Below are positions 1 to 10,560 of a stretch of 37,331 bases of DNA, in pieces. Location: positions 1 to 37,331 of the forward strand of contig JANQBS010000342.1 in the NCBI GenBank assembly GCA_033085395.1, given 5' to 3'. The notes below the pieces were generated by a model. That model was not told where the DNA came from. It was given only the letters and a program-made list of their open reading frames with translations, and made no database searches. How positions within the stretch are numbered: position 1 is the first letter of the stretch; every line of letters starts with the position of its first letter. A program made the translations under genes and the position numbers. Source of the DNA: Xanthoparmelia taractica. Its lineage: Eukaryota > Ascomycota > Lecanoromycetes > Lecanorales > Parmeliaceae.

Positions 1-75
1 TAATTTTTTAAAAAAAGTTGAAAAAAAGTTGAAAACGACTATGTTCAACAGATACCACACCTTTCCGACCCGTAA
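1..75. repeat. Left member of a window-scale inverted repeat
   Basis: The reverse complement of these 75 bases recurs at 37211-37286 with one substitution and one extra T. The inner edge (ending CCGACCCGTAA) is sharp and lies exactly where the family 3 LTR is cut. Unlike most of the window it keeps CpA and TpG dinucleotides, so it was not, or hardly, hit by RIP. It contains two copies of an 11-base unit, AAAAAAAGTTG. The outer edge is not visible because the window begins here. It could be the terminal inverted repeat of a DNA transposon lying mostly outside the window, or one end of a very large element; which of these is not decided by the sequence. Confidence 0.85.
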
Positions 76-259
76 CTCGAATTCAGGAATTCTCAAATCC
101 CAACTAGTGAAACGAGCAAAGAAAGCACTAAAGTCAAGTCTTAATGAGTGTATATCGTGTATATATTCTTCTATGTAGAATAGCTCGATTAAAATACTTA
201 GAAGCAACGACGGGAACGATACTAGTCTACTTAGCATCTTGGCATCCTAAATCTCAACA
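76..259 (-). repeat. Family 3 3' LTR of copy A, outer end truncated
   Basis: It aligns with 18797-18991 and 26773-26980. On the minus strand the LTR starts TGTTGAG (plus-strand CTCAACA at 253-259) and should end CTTAACA, but about 20 bases of that end are missing, replaced by the left inverted repeat. Just inside the LTR the minus strand reads AAAGAAAACAAA before TGTTGAG, a fair polypurine tract, which supports this being the 3' LTR. It is much less RIP-mutated than the middle LTR. A 73-codon open frame over 144-365 crosses the LTR/internal border and matches nothing recognisable. Confidence 0.8.
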
Positions 260-1195
260 TTTGTTTTCTTTAGATATAGTCGTTTTATTCTCGAGGCCAA
301 TAGATAAGAAAGAAGAAAGAAATTTATTTGATACCTTTGTGTCTAGGATTTTAAATTATTATTAAAAATCCGAGTAAAAGGATTATATTTTATCGAATTT
401 TTTATTTTCGAATCTCTTTCTTCTTCTCTACGAAAATCAATTAATTTTAAAGCTTTTTAAATACTTTATTTATAATTATACGTATTTATCTTATATTTAT
501 ATCTTCTTTTAATTATCTTCTATATATTCGAATAAAACGAGAAAACTTAAATAGTGAAATATATCTAGAAAGAAAGAATATTTTAGAATAATACTTTTCT
601 CGTTTCTCTAACGACGGTGATAAATCTATTTAAGAATAATATCTTTCCCATTTTTCTAGCGGCGATAATAAATTTTCTAGCCTCTTAAGATTACTAGATA
701 ATATATTAAGTTATACGCGAAATTCTTTAATTAATCTATTCTACGCGTATTATATTATATAATTTATTATCTTTAAGAAAAAATTATTAAATTTCTATAC
801 TTCTAGATTCAGCGAATTTAATATCTCGTTTATAATTATCTTATTCTTCTTCGCGAAATTTACTGGCTTTTCTACTTAATTAAATTTCGCGAAAATATCT
901 TCTTTAACTATAATTTTTATAAATTTAACTACTTTTTTAAATCGATTAATAAATAACTTTATAATACGATAGATTTATTTAATCATGAATATTATAATAA
1001 TTACTTTCTATTAAGTCTTAGTTAGTTTTATTCGTAATTTTTTTTTTAAGTCTTTTTAAAATTCTTATCTTCTTTTAGATTTTAAGTTCTTTAATCTTAT
1101 TATATTAAAAATTAACTTTTTAACGTTATTCTTTTTCTTTTTCTTAATTTTATTTTTTATCTTACTCTCTTTTTTTAACGCTTTTCTTTTATTAT
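260..1195 (-). other. 3' internal tail of family 3 copy A, absent from copy B
   Basis: About 940 bases between the 3' LTR and the point (about 1196) where copy A becomes alignable to copy B at 18993. Nothing coding is recognised. It begins, on the minus strand, with the polypurine-like AAAGAAAACAAA next to the LTR, and holds a perfect 13-base inverted repeat at 850-862 and 881-893 with an 18-base loop. Copy B joins directly to an LTR where this segment should be, so either B was cut there by insertion of A or this tail was deleted from B. Confidence 0.6.
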
Positions 1196-2849
1196 AATAA
1201 AAGCGAAGATATTAGATCTTTTCTTTAACTTAACTAAAGCTTTAATATTCTTTTTCTATAATCGTAACGATTATTTTATATATAATATACACGTTTAACG
1301 TATAATTCGTATCTCTAATAAAATTTTCACGATCTTATAAAATTAATATAATACTCGCATCTCTATTCTTTTTCTTTATTATTATAAAATTATTAGATTT
1401 TAAAATTAATCTTATAATATTAGATCGATTTAATTAAAGTCTTTATCGCACGCTCTTATATTTTATATAATTCTATAAAATATTTACTTATAAAGATCTT
1501 AGACTAACGTTTATATTTCTCTACTTCGATAAGATTCGACTTAATAATTTTTATAATTTAAGCGTCTATAAGATTTATCTTATTCGAAGAAGATAAAATA
1601 ATATTTATTTAAATATTTTTATTTAGCTTATGATTTAATAAAGATTTATTTTAAAAAAACTTAGTTTTAGATAAATCGATTATTTATCTTAAAATTAAGT
1701 CTTAACTTTTAATCTTACGATCAACTAAGATTTCAATTTCGATCGATTTCGTGTTTATAATTATAACTTCACTCTTCTACTTATAGATATTAAGATATTC
1801 TTCGTTATTATTAAATTTCTTAAAAAGATCTTCTTCAATAATAAGCGTTATACGAGTATAAAGTTAAAAATAAAGTTAATAATTTAAATAGATAAAGTTA
1901 ATTGTTCGAAAAGAAGATTACTTCACTCTCAATCCACTAGTCGCGAGCTTAACGCGTCTATTTTCGAAATTTCATTCAATAGATAAATATATTCAGCAAT
2001 AACGCTTTCGAATAAGAAAGATACATTTAGTAACTACGCTTTCGAATAAGGGAATTTAGTAATCTCGATCAATAAATTCTCGAGACGTATACTAATAAGA
2101 TATAGTAAAGTAAGATTATATATAAGATAATCGATTTTCTAGAATTAGTTAATGCTTTAATAAATATTGACAATTAATTAATCCCCGCGACGAAGTAACA
2201 ATCTTTGCTTCGTTTAACGTCCAGCTCGACAAAACGCTAATAGAGAGTCTCTACTAATAACATCGAATTCAATTTTAAATGCGTTATTTTTGAAATTCTT
2301 TTTTAAAAAGATCGTTATACTCTTTATTATACTTATTTATTAGATCTTTAATATTCTAAAGATTCTTTATTCGATATTAAATATTATATATTAAATTCTA
2401 ATATTCTTATTTAATAAGATACTCTATAATAATATTTTTTCTTTAATCTCGCGTATATATTTCTCTTTAATTTAGAAATATCTTAATTTCGTATTCTCTT
2501 TAATTCGAATTCTTATTATTAATTATAAAATTCTATTTTTAATCTTAAGATCTCTAATATAAGTCGAAATCTTTTAACGCTAATTTTATTATAATTATCG
2601 AAATTATTAAATAAATTTTTTATATTTTCAATAGATTTAGTTTATAAAAAAAATTCTTATATTTTTTAAATATTTTAAAGAATTTATCTTATTAATTAAA
2701 AAGCTTAAAATTCTTTAAATCGAGAAGATAATATTTTTTATATAATTTAACGAAAGCGAGATTCTTAGATTTTAATATAATTAACTTATATTAAATATTA
2801 TAACGAACTTTTATATCTATAGCGACGAAGACTATAGAATTAACTACTT
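1196..2849 (-). pseudogene. Family 3 copy A, region downstream of the integrase core
   Basis: It is shared with copy B (about 18993-20700) over its whole length. It should hold the integrase C-terminal region and 3' untranslated sequence of the minus-strand element, but I could not read a convincing chromodomain or other fold in any frame. The part at 1925-2300 is less mutated. It carries the 15-base ACGCTTTCGAATAAG at 2002-2016 and 2036-2050, a 34-base spaced repeat that B has only once, and a minus-strand purine tract GTCGCGGGGA near 2183-2193. Confidence 0.5.
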
Positions 2850-3700
2850 TTTATCTATTTTAATATATATATCTATTAATTTTATCTATCTCTTCGTATC
2901 TAAATCGTTAATATTAAAATCTTTATTAAATTTTTTTCGAAAATAATCTTATTTAGAAATTTATTAATAAACGTATTAATCGAGTTATTAAAAATAATTC
3001 TTAAATAGATAATAAATATATCTTAGGGCTCGTTAAGATAATAGATAATATAATATCTTAAAGTAATCTTAATCGTTTAATTCGTTCGTTTCGATTATTT
3101 ATTAACTTAAGAATAATAAATAATTAAAATTATTAGACCTATTTTTAGAGTTTTAAAAATAATTTTTAAAAGCTTTAAAAGAAATTTAAGATCTTAATCT
3201 AAGATAATTATTCTCGAAATTTCTTAATCTATTAGAATAAGTAATAATGCGAACGTCTATTTAGCTAATTCTTAAGTATTCTTTTAACATATTATCGTAA
3301 TCTTCTTTAAGAATTTATTAAATATAATTATTATTAAATTAAATTTATTAATTATTATTATTATTGTATTAAATTTATTTTTTAGTATAAAAGGTATAAA
3401 TATAAAGTTAATAATAATAATATAAAAGATTAATATAGAAGTAAGTATAGAATTAAGACTTTTATAAGTTAAATATCTTTTAATTTAATTTAACTAATAT
3501 TAAGAATAATAAAGAATATATCGCTTTAGTCGCCTAATAAAATATCTTATATAATAAGCTTCTTCGATTCTTTCGTAAATACGTTAAAATTTTCTATAAC
3601 TATAATTATTATATATTAGTTTAAAAATCTTTTATTTTATCTTCTTTAATATATATATTTATTTTTAATTATTAAGATTATCTTAATAATAAATAAGATC
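2850..3700 (-). pseudogene. Family 3 copy A integrase remnant
   Basis: The rve-type integrase core of a Ty3/gypsy pol. On the minus strand a degenerate reading gives GISRTIISDQDPKF at about 3180-3225, matching the gypsy motif around the second catalytic Asp (IPRTIISDRDPKF). It is followed by a stretch (3068-3140) that reads close to the HHPQTDGQSERTNQ motif containing the catalytic Glu, with NRTNQTT still visible. Upstream, around 3480-3600, a faint FYW-type segment fits the zinc-binding N-terminal part. Stops are frequent. The same core is readable in copy B at about 20770-21000. The domain is sure; the edges are estimates. Confidence 0.8.
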
Positions 3701-4799
3701 GTTATAAAGTAGAAACTAAATCGCTAATAGTTTAATGTATTCTTTAACTTTATTATTCTTAAGAAGCTTCTGTTTTTCTATTTATAAGATCTTAAGTATC
3801 TTTTTTTATTTTTTATATTTTTCACGTAAATATCCTTAAGCTTAATTTAATATTTCTTTAATATTTAAATAAATATTATCGCGAAGAAGAAAATATTATT
3901 TAAAATTTTAATTACGTTTATATTAAATTTCTTCTCTCTCTCTTATAATAATTTAAAGAAAACGTTAAAATAATACTTTATTATTTAATCTTTATTTTAT
4001 ATTAAGATCGAACTACGAGACATATTATAAAATATATATAAGGTAAAGATTTATTCGATTCGTGAAGAAAGAGAATAGCGTTATTTATTGAATAATATTT
4101 ATAATAATAAAATAATTAATAAAGATAATAATCTTTCTTTTTAATTGTTATTTTAATATATATAGAATTTTTTTAAAAATTAGATTAGAGCGATAACTTC
4201 TAATTTAATAAATTAATAACGTAATCTCGCGAGATTAAGTAATTTAAAAAGAAATATAATTAATTCTATATTTTTTCGAGAAAAGAAACTTTTCTAAAAT
4301 TCGCTCTTCATATAATAAATTATTATTCTAATTTTATATCTCTTTAATTATTTAGATTAATATAAAGTTAGCGATTAAAATTAAAGTAATATCGATATAT
4401 CTTTATAATCAAGAATTTTTAAAGAACTGGAAAGAATTTAATTCTTCTTTAATATGAATAAAAATAATATTCTTAAAGTAATTCCTTTAAAGTTATTTTA
4501 CTTATATTAGAAATCGCTTAAATAATTCTATTCTTAAACGCTATAAAGATTCTAAGATTTACGCAAAATATCTTATAGTCTTTTATAATTAATTAATTAT
4601 TTCTACGTAAGTTTTTAAGACTTTTAAAACTTATAGAAATTATAACTCTTTAATAATCGCGACTCTTTGTAACAGCAAAGGGTGTATAGTCAATGGGGTC
4701 TCCTTTATTCTAAGTTGGAAAAATCTATCTAAATCAGCCAGCCAAGCACTTGCCTTAGCCGGTTTCTTGATTGGCTTGGCAAGTGCGTTTTCGTGACAC
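3701..4799 (-). pseudogene. Family 3 copy A, expected RNase H and connection region
   Basis: It lies between integrase and reverse transcriptase on the minus strand, where Ty3/gypsy elements carry RNase H. It aligns throughout with copy B (about 21350-22400), apart from the 129-bp insert at 4669-4797. RIP is so heavy that I could not identify the RNase H catalytic Asp/Glu residues, so the assignment rests on position only. Confidence 0.5.
4669..4797. mobile_element. 129-bp unmutated insert with 7-bp target duplication
   Basis: It is flanked on both sides by ACTCTTT (4662-4668 and 4798-4804). Copy B has the uninterrupted site (GCGACTCTTTCTTTAATAA near 22367-22385), so both the insertion and its borders are clear. 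It starts GTAACAGCAAAGGG and ends TTTTCGTGAC. The ends are only weakly inverted (GTAAC against GTCAC). A strong hairpin, GCACTTGCC-TTA-GCC pairing with GGC-TT-GGCAAGTGC, fills the right half (about 4746-4786). CpA and TpG are normal, so it entered after RIP or was too short to be mutated. It is a MITE-like non-autonomous element. A 7- to 8-base duplication would suit hAT, but this is unproven. Confidence 0.75.
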
Positions 4800-5351
4800 T
4801 CTTTCTTTAATAATAATAAGTTTAAATTTATTTATCTTTTAATCTAATAACGTAACGAAAAAATAACTTAAGTAAGATTTCTTAGATTTAAAAAGTTTTT
4901 TAATTATACGAATAATTCAAAGATATTTCTTAAATACTCGAAATATTTAATTATAATCTTCGAGAAAATAATAACATTATTAATATAATATCGAGTAAAA
5001 TATTAATAGAGATGTAGGAAATCGTTTATATTCCTCTAAATATAAGAGATAAAATTATTAAATTTTTTTATCGTAATATTAAAATACTTCGATTCTCGAT
5101 AAGATATTATATTAAATCTCTATCTATAATTTCATTATATAAGAAATAAATAAAACTATTCGCTATAATTTACGATATTAATAAAAACGTATCTTTATAT
5201 TATAATAATAATATTATTCTAAAGAGATAAAGAAGAACTATTAAAAATAATAATCTTATTAAGTTCTCGAATATTAATTATTATTCTTTTTTTTCTTTAA
5301 GAAATCTTTCTAAATTTTATATATATATAATTTTATAGATTATAAAGATTA
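4800..5351 (-). pseudogene. Family 3 copy A reverse transcriptase remnant
   Basis: Minus-strand reading gives ELNKIIIFN at about 5252-5268, matching the gypsy RELNKIT motif. Next come SEQFYLF-like residues, HRESKYFN and FLHLYRYFTRYYINNVIIFS, where YINN (about 4966-4990) is the RIP-altered YxDD active site: both Asp codons are now Asn, as G-to-A change predicts. The following segment reads as the KKSYL and LLG part of the RT C-terminus. The family 1 element is inserted just upstream of the RELNKI motif at 5351/5352, so the enzyme was split before or during decay. Copy B holds the same stretch uninterrupted. Confidence 0.8.
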
Positions 5352-5504
5352 TGTCACGGTTTTCCTATATGCCAAGGGAAGATCGGGGAAGGATCGGGGA
5401 GGCTAGGCCAAATTTGTATTAGTTTCTCAGTATAATCTCCGCCCTGCGGTCCTTAGAATTTCAATAACTTTTCAATTATTAATCTCAAGACCTTTTTTAT
5501 AATA
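5352..5504 (+). repeat. Family 1 copy 1 5' LTR
   Basis: 153 bases, same length as the 3' LTR at 12239-12391. The differences I can see between the two are all C/T or G/A transitions, as RIP gives. They cluster in the last third, where the 3' copy keeps TTCCATGACA and this copy reads TTTTATAATA. The first part, including GATCGGGGAAGGATCGGGGA, is nearly untouched. Confidence 0.92.
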
Positions 5505-5507
5505 ATA

Positions 5508-5520
5508 TGATAGTAACGCT
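5508..5520 (+). promoter_or_regulatory. Candidate primer-binding site, family 1 copy 1
   Basis: TGATAGTAACGCT begins three bases after the 5' LTR, where minus-strand synthesis is primed. The same motif (TGATAGCAACGCT) follows the 5' LTR of copy 2 at 31201 (as TAATAGCAACGCT), family 2 at 27182 and family 3 at 26759-26770 on the minus strand. The priming tRNA is not identified: the motif does not begin with the usual TGG. Confidence 0.7.
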
Positions 5521-7640
5521 TAATTTCGATATTAATTAACTGTCGAATCGTTTAGAAGGAGTCCTTTATCAATATAGTTCACTCACCGTTGCCGAATTTA
5601 TTAAATAAGTGAGCTATTAGATTAACAAAATCTTATTAGCTTTTCTCTCTGCTCTTTGCTTACTTAAAAATCCCCTTATTTTTTACTTCTCTTATTAATT
5701 AGTCTTATAAATTAACGCTAACTACTTTAGTAGATAGATAAGTACTTATCCTCGCATTTGATATCTAGGAATTTATTATTATTAATTATAAATACGCTAA
5801 TTTGATATCTAACGATATCAAGGAGGTTTATAAGCATTTCAGGTTTAATACTCTCAGGCCTATTAGATTAATATCTACTATTAATTCTACTGCTAATTTA
5901 TTAAGAATAATTACTTATTTCTTAATTTCAGATCGTTAACTATCTAACTAAATCGTTAATAAACCTACTTTTCATAAATCTATTCGACGTTTTGAGCAAG
6001 TCACTAAGCCTCTTAGAAACTTACTCTTTAATTCTTATTCTACTAAAAATATATTTAATCGATTATTAACGAGCAATAACTCTATTAATATTAATAACAA
6101 TTTTATTAATAATAATCGTGATTCTCTATTAGATAGTTCGCCTTCTATATTATCGTCATCAATAATTCGTGAGAATTCTACTATTATAGATACTATTGAT
6201 TTAAGTGATTTAAGTACTTCTCGGAGACAATTAAGTCAAATTACATCAGAAATAACTATTAATTTCTTAGCCCACTATCTACAAGATATAATTAACAATA
6301 TTATTAACTTCGCCGTTATAAATATTATTAATAACTTATAATTATCTGCTAGATCTAGAAGAGAACGAGGCTTATTAGGAGCGCTAGGAGAATTAGGAGA
6401 ACCCGAACTTATAGTAGAAGCCGTAGAAGCACCGAGTTCTAATAGCAAATAAAATACTATAGAATTAAGCTATTTCGATTCTTTTTTAAAATAAGTCTTA
6501 CGAAGAGAGTGAGATTATAATTGTGAGAAAGAACGTTTATTATCGTAGTGTAATTATATTATTAAAAGAATTTATAATTTAATATCTATAAAAGAAGAAG
6601 CTATAATTCGTATTAATATAAATATTTATTTTCGTGATTTTATACTTACTTAATATATCTTAAAGTTATTAAATTTAGAATCAAGAGATCTTTAAGTAGA
6701 AGATAGTGAAGTAAAAGAATAATGTAGAACTCTCTTTATAAGATTTAAGGAATTATAAGGCGTAATACTCGCAAATCTAATTATAGAGAAGTATACGTTA
6801 ATAGATACTCGTTCTCGATAAGAGTCTATTAGCTATATATAAGCAATAGTAAGGCACATTAAATTAGCTAATATTAATGATATTTAAAATTAGTTAATAT
6901 TGGTCTATTAAGAAATCGTATTAGAATTACGAGTCTTTATCGACTCACTAAGTTCAATTATTATTATTATAAGCTTTATTCAAATGCTTAACATAAAGAA
7001 AATAGCTTGATTTGAGCTATATACTCGCTAATAGTAATATTAAGCATTCACTTAAAGATCTTAGCAATAGCAAAATTAGTAGAATCAACATGAGAATATC
7101 TATCGAAATACACTGAAAGATATATTTTTGTAAGGCCTTTTAAGTTCAGCTTTTAAATTAATTCGTCAAGATTAGTAGAATTCTTAGTTATTTAAATAGT
7201 AGCAATAGTATAGATAGTCGTATCGTCAGCAGCAATTATTTCGATTATCTAACTTCTTTAATTAAAATACTTATCGCTCTTAGCAGTACGACTATTAATT
7301 AAATCCTCGCTACGATCTACGACCATCGAATTAAAGGCCTTTCGTATAAGCTAAAGGATAGCAAAACACGTTAAATTTAACGAATCGATTACTATAAACG
7401 AATTAATTCGATTAGACAGATCGAAAATTCGAAAGTTAAAATAATATTGAAAATCGTTAACAATTTTAGTAGAATTTTAGATCTAAGGCTACTATTTATT
7501 AAGTAGAAGCGATTACTAAAAATAAGTAAGAAAATCCTAATCAAGCGAAAGAAAATACGCTTCAATAGAATATTGAAATTAATAACTATTAAGAGTAGCA
7601 ATTAGATTATAATTTTAATAAGTAGAATAATTAATATTAT
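5521..7640 (+). pseudogene. Family 1 copy 1 gag-like region
   Basis: The capsid-side part of the polyprotein. From about 5805 a readable frame gives SNDIKEVYKHFRFNTLRPI, then a Ser/Asn-rich low-complexity stretch (about 6050-6250). A charged segment with REERGLLGALGELGEPE follows near 6360-6400, then a helical part with DTRSR and SFIQMLNIKK (about 6800-7010). These match remembered gag regions of Pezizomycotina gypsy elements, but no CCHC zinc knuckle is seen. The same order occurs in copy 2 (31420-33290). A 69-codon minus-strand frame at 7392-7601 is a shadow. Stops are many. Confidence 0.65.
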
Positions 7641-7780
7641 AATAATTTTTTTACCGGATTTGTGAACATTTAAACGTACTATAAAAATTGTAATTTGACT
7701 TTCTCTTTCAAGTCGAAATTGTATAAGTATTTATAAGTCGAATATTATTTTAAATCACTTTTTACGTCTAAATTACTAAT
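7641..7780 (+). pseudogene. C2H2-like cysteine cluster before the protease, family 1 copy 1
   Basis: A frame around 7680-7735 reads YYKNCNLTFSFKSKLYKYL. With RIP changes undone in thought only at the Cys and His codons, this has the spacing of a C-x2-C ... F-x-S-K-x-x-L-x-x-H finger. A similar stretch lies in copy 2 (about 33310-33365) and in family 2 (about 29243-29300). Its role is unknown; nucleic-acid binding by the polyprotein is a reasonable guess. Confidence 0.45.
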
Positions 7781-7889
7781 AAATATATAAATAAATATCG
7801 ATATTTTTGCTATAAAAATTATTTAATTAGACTTTAAGAATAGAGCTAGATTAGGCACTGGTTTTAGCTTTCGTAACTAAAATTACGTT

Positions 7890-8297
7890 TATATTCTATT
7901 GCGATTTATATTAAATGTAAAGGATAAGAAAGAATATACTAATTTAGAAACTAATATAATATTGACCAATAAGCAAAGACTTTTATCTCTGCTACTTAAT
8001 GTGGAAATTAAGAAAATAATATCTTATCTGCGTGTCAAAGAACTTAATTCTATAATATATAATATCGATAAATATATACTTATTTTAATGTATCTTCTAG
8101 GTCTTAAAAAGAATAATAATAAGACCCTTGCTTATATTATGAGAGAGATTTATTTGATTAATAATTTAAAGATAAATCTATTAATAAAGAATAATATTAT
8201 GAGACCGAAGAAAATTATACTTGATATAAATAAAAACGAAGCATATATTAATAGTTGTGATATTAATATTAAAATCACGACTTATAATATCAATTAA
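7890..8297 (+). pseudogene. Family 1 copy 1 retropepsin-like protease remnant
   Basis: This is the longest stop-free stretch of the element (a 132-codon frame from 7899). It reads like the aspartic protease of fungal gypsy polyproteins: LETN at the place of the catalytic D-[ST]-G, then LLSLLLN, LRVKELN, the strand pattern REIYLINNLKINLLIKNNI (the 'IHLVDDLKANMLIG D' region of the family), IILDI and AYINSCD. The catalytic Asp and Gly of the DTG signature are not present, so the enzyme would be inactive. It has no start codon of its own and is part of the gag-pol frame. Copy 2 retains the same domain at 33540-33939. Confidence 0.75.
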
Positions 8298-9560
8298 TAT
8301 ATAAAACGATTTATTCGAGCATAGAAAGCACTTATTATTCCATCGAGAGCTTAGTTAATTCTATCTGTTATTACGCCCAAGAATCTATCTAATAGAGACT
8401 TTATTTTCGAATCTATAAAGCAGCATAATCTAATCATATATATATATAATTAATGCTAATATTGCTGGTATAATAGTTAAAAATAAGATTAATTATGTTA
8501 TGTAGGTTTTTAAGAACTTATATCTAAGAACGCTGGGAGAAATCGATTACGAAAACGTCTTTTTTGTTAATATACAAATAATTGAGCTTAAAAAGCACTC
8601 GAAATCATTAAATTAGGTTGAAAAAGTAGTTACTTTTATAATTATTACGTTAATAAGTCTAGTTAATAGCTTTACGTCTCTAGTTAAATATATTAAGAGT
8701 GAAATTTTTATTAATTTTAAGAGCATAGAATTAAAGCTTTCTAATAATATAATGGTCTATAAAAATAAGTTGGAAAAGTAGTAATTAACTAACTTAGTTG
8801 ATGAGTTTCCGTCTCTATAAAAGAATAAAGATTTTATTAAAGTGCTATAGAATAAATAGATGAAATTTTCTCTTCGGGATAACTAACAGTTAAAACTATC
8901 TAATAAAAGAGCGAAAGTCTATTTCTTTAGGCTGGCAGATAAAGTAGTAATTAATAAAATCTTTAATATTTTTTAATAGTAAGGTCGTCTAAAATACATA
9001 AAGTAGCTAACTTTATTTAACTATTCTATCTTCGTTATTTAAAAATTTTTATCTAATAATAAGAGAAAAGATAGAGTAATAATTAATATTCGAGGCCTAA
9101 ATGATCTTATTATATTAGATATTTATCTTATATCTCTTTAATTTAATATTATCTTAAAGCTATTTAATTGCATTTATCTAATAGTGCCAAATATAATATT
9201 ATTCTTCTATTAATAACTTATATATCTCAACTTTCGATATATGCTTAATATAATCATATATCGAGAATAGAAAACATTTAATATTTTAATTATAAAATAT
9301 ATAAATTTAATTATCTACGTATAAAGAAGAATTAATTATATTTTAAAAGCTCTTAAAGACTTCGCATTGATCTATATTAATAATATTATTATTAAATCTA
9401 ATAGCTTTTCTAAGTATCTCTATTATTTAAGAAGACTTTTTTAACTTCTAATTAAATATAATATTTTAATTTTCTCTAAAAAAATCTTTCTAATATATTT
9501 AAATATTAATTTATTTAATTAATATATTAATTTATTTATTTAATATATTAATTCTTTAAA
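8298..9560 (+). pseudogene. Family 1 copy 1 reverse transcriptase remnant
   Basis: RNA-dependent DNA polymerase of the element. It contains RVIINIRGLNDLI at 9072-9110 (an RT motif close to RVVVDIRGLN) and DFALIYINNIII at 9358-9393, where YINN (9373-9384) is the mutated YxDD catalytic loop. KSNSFSKYLYYLRRLF and the KKIFL segment of the RT thumb follow. The 5' part from 8298 is the linker between protease and RT (IFESIKQHN near 8404-8430 is readable). Both Asp to Asn changes in the active site are G-to-A on the coding strand. Confidence 0.88.
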
Positions 9561-10560
9561 AATAATTATTATAGAAGATAAATTTAAAGCGATTATTAAG
9601 TTAAATTATCTTATAACTTTTAAAGATTTAGAGCATTACCTTAATTTGATAGTCTATCTTCGTAGCTTAGTTTATTATTATATATAGCTTATAGCATCTT
9701 TATAAAATCTCAAGATAAGACTTTTAAAAGAAGCTTCGTTAAAAGATAATCCTCGTTATATATATTCTTCTCGCTTTAAATTATCTTTATTAAATAAGAT
9801 AAAGAAAACTAATTTTGATAGCTTATAAGTAGCATTATCTTAATCTTCTATGCTTATTTATTACGATCTTAATAGATTAATTTTAAATACTTTAAAAGAG
9901 TTCGATTTTAAAGTATAAGACTTTTATATTAACGAAGAAGTTAATTCTAACTCAAAATAATCTCTTCGTATTATAATTTAAATAATTATATTTTTATCTC
10001 GAGGATTAACTTAAGCTAAACGCAATTATTAGCTAATAGAACTTAAGGTAATAGACTTTATCTAAGTGCTTAAGAAAATAAGGTATTTAATAGACTCTTC
10101 GAAGTATATTACTATTATTTAGATAGATTATTCTATTATCCTAGATATTATAAGATAATTATCGATTATTTTAACAAATTCTATTATAAGAATAAAAGTT
10201 CGTCTTATTAGAGCTTCTTAATTTCTTAGGCAATTTCGTCTCGATATTCGATATAAGCCTGGAAAAGAATATATCGTTTTAGATGTACTTTTAAGACTTA
10301 CGAGTGCTAATAATAATAATATATCTCTCTCTAATAAGCATATTGAGCTGGATACTCTCTTTACTACTACACTTGTGAAGATAAGTTCTACGTTCCTTGA
10401 AGATCTCGAAAATAATTATAAGATAGATTTATTTTACGTTAGAATCTCTACTTTGATAGCTAAGAATAAGAATATCAACGAGAACGTTATCGATCTTTCT
10501 TTCGTTCGTGATAGATATATAGACACGGTATAGAAATATTAAAATCTTTTCTTTCATATT
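9561..10560 (+). pseudogene. Family 1 copy 1 RT connection and RNase H remnant
   Basis: KAIIKLNYLITFKDLEHYL (about 9588-9645), YLRSLVYYY and NLKIRLLKEA form the connection that follows RT in gypsy elements. LNTLKEFDFKV (about 9880-9915) sits where RNase H has its first catalytic Asp; here that Asp is Asn. YKPGKEYIVLDVLLRL near 10250-10300 is the familiar end of the RNase H region before integrase. The assignment is firm by motif order; the active-site residues are lost. Confidence 0.8.

Noticed and set aside
1..75. Telomere or telomere-associated repeat
   Set aside because: No TTAGGG-type arrays are present, and the same sequence faces the other way at the far end.
144..365. 73-codon open frame on the plus strand
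   Set aside because: It crosses the border of a family 3 LTR and non-coding tail, and the homologous LTRs at 18797 and 26773 do not keep it; no known domain.
4669..4797. tRNA or small RNA gene (stable hairpin, normal base composition)
   Set aside because: No cloverleaf, A/B box or CCA-adjacent stem is seen, and the target duplication with the empty site in copy B explains it as an insertion.
5508..5520. Initiator-methionine tRNA primer-binding site
   Set aside because: The motif TGATAGCAACGCT does not start with TGG and I could not match it to that tRNA.
7392..7601. 69-codon open frame on the minus strand
   Set aside because: Antisense to the gag-like region of family 1; Leu/Ile-rich composition is the mirror of an AT-rich mutated strand.
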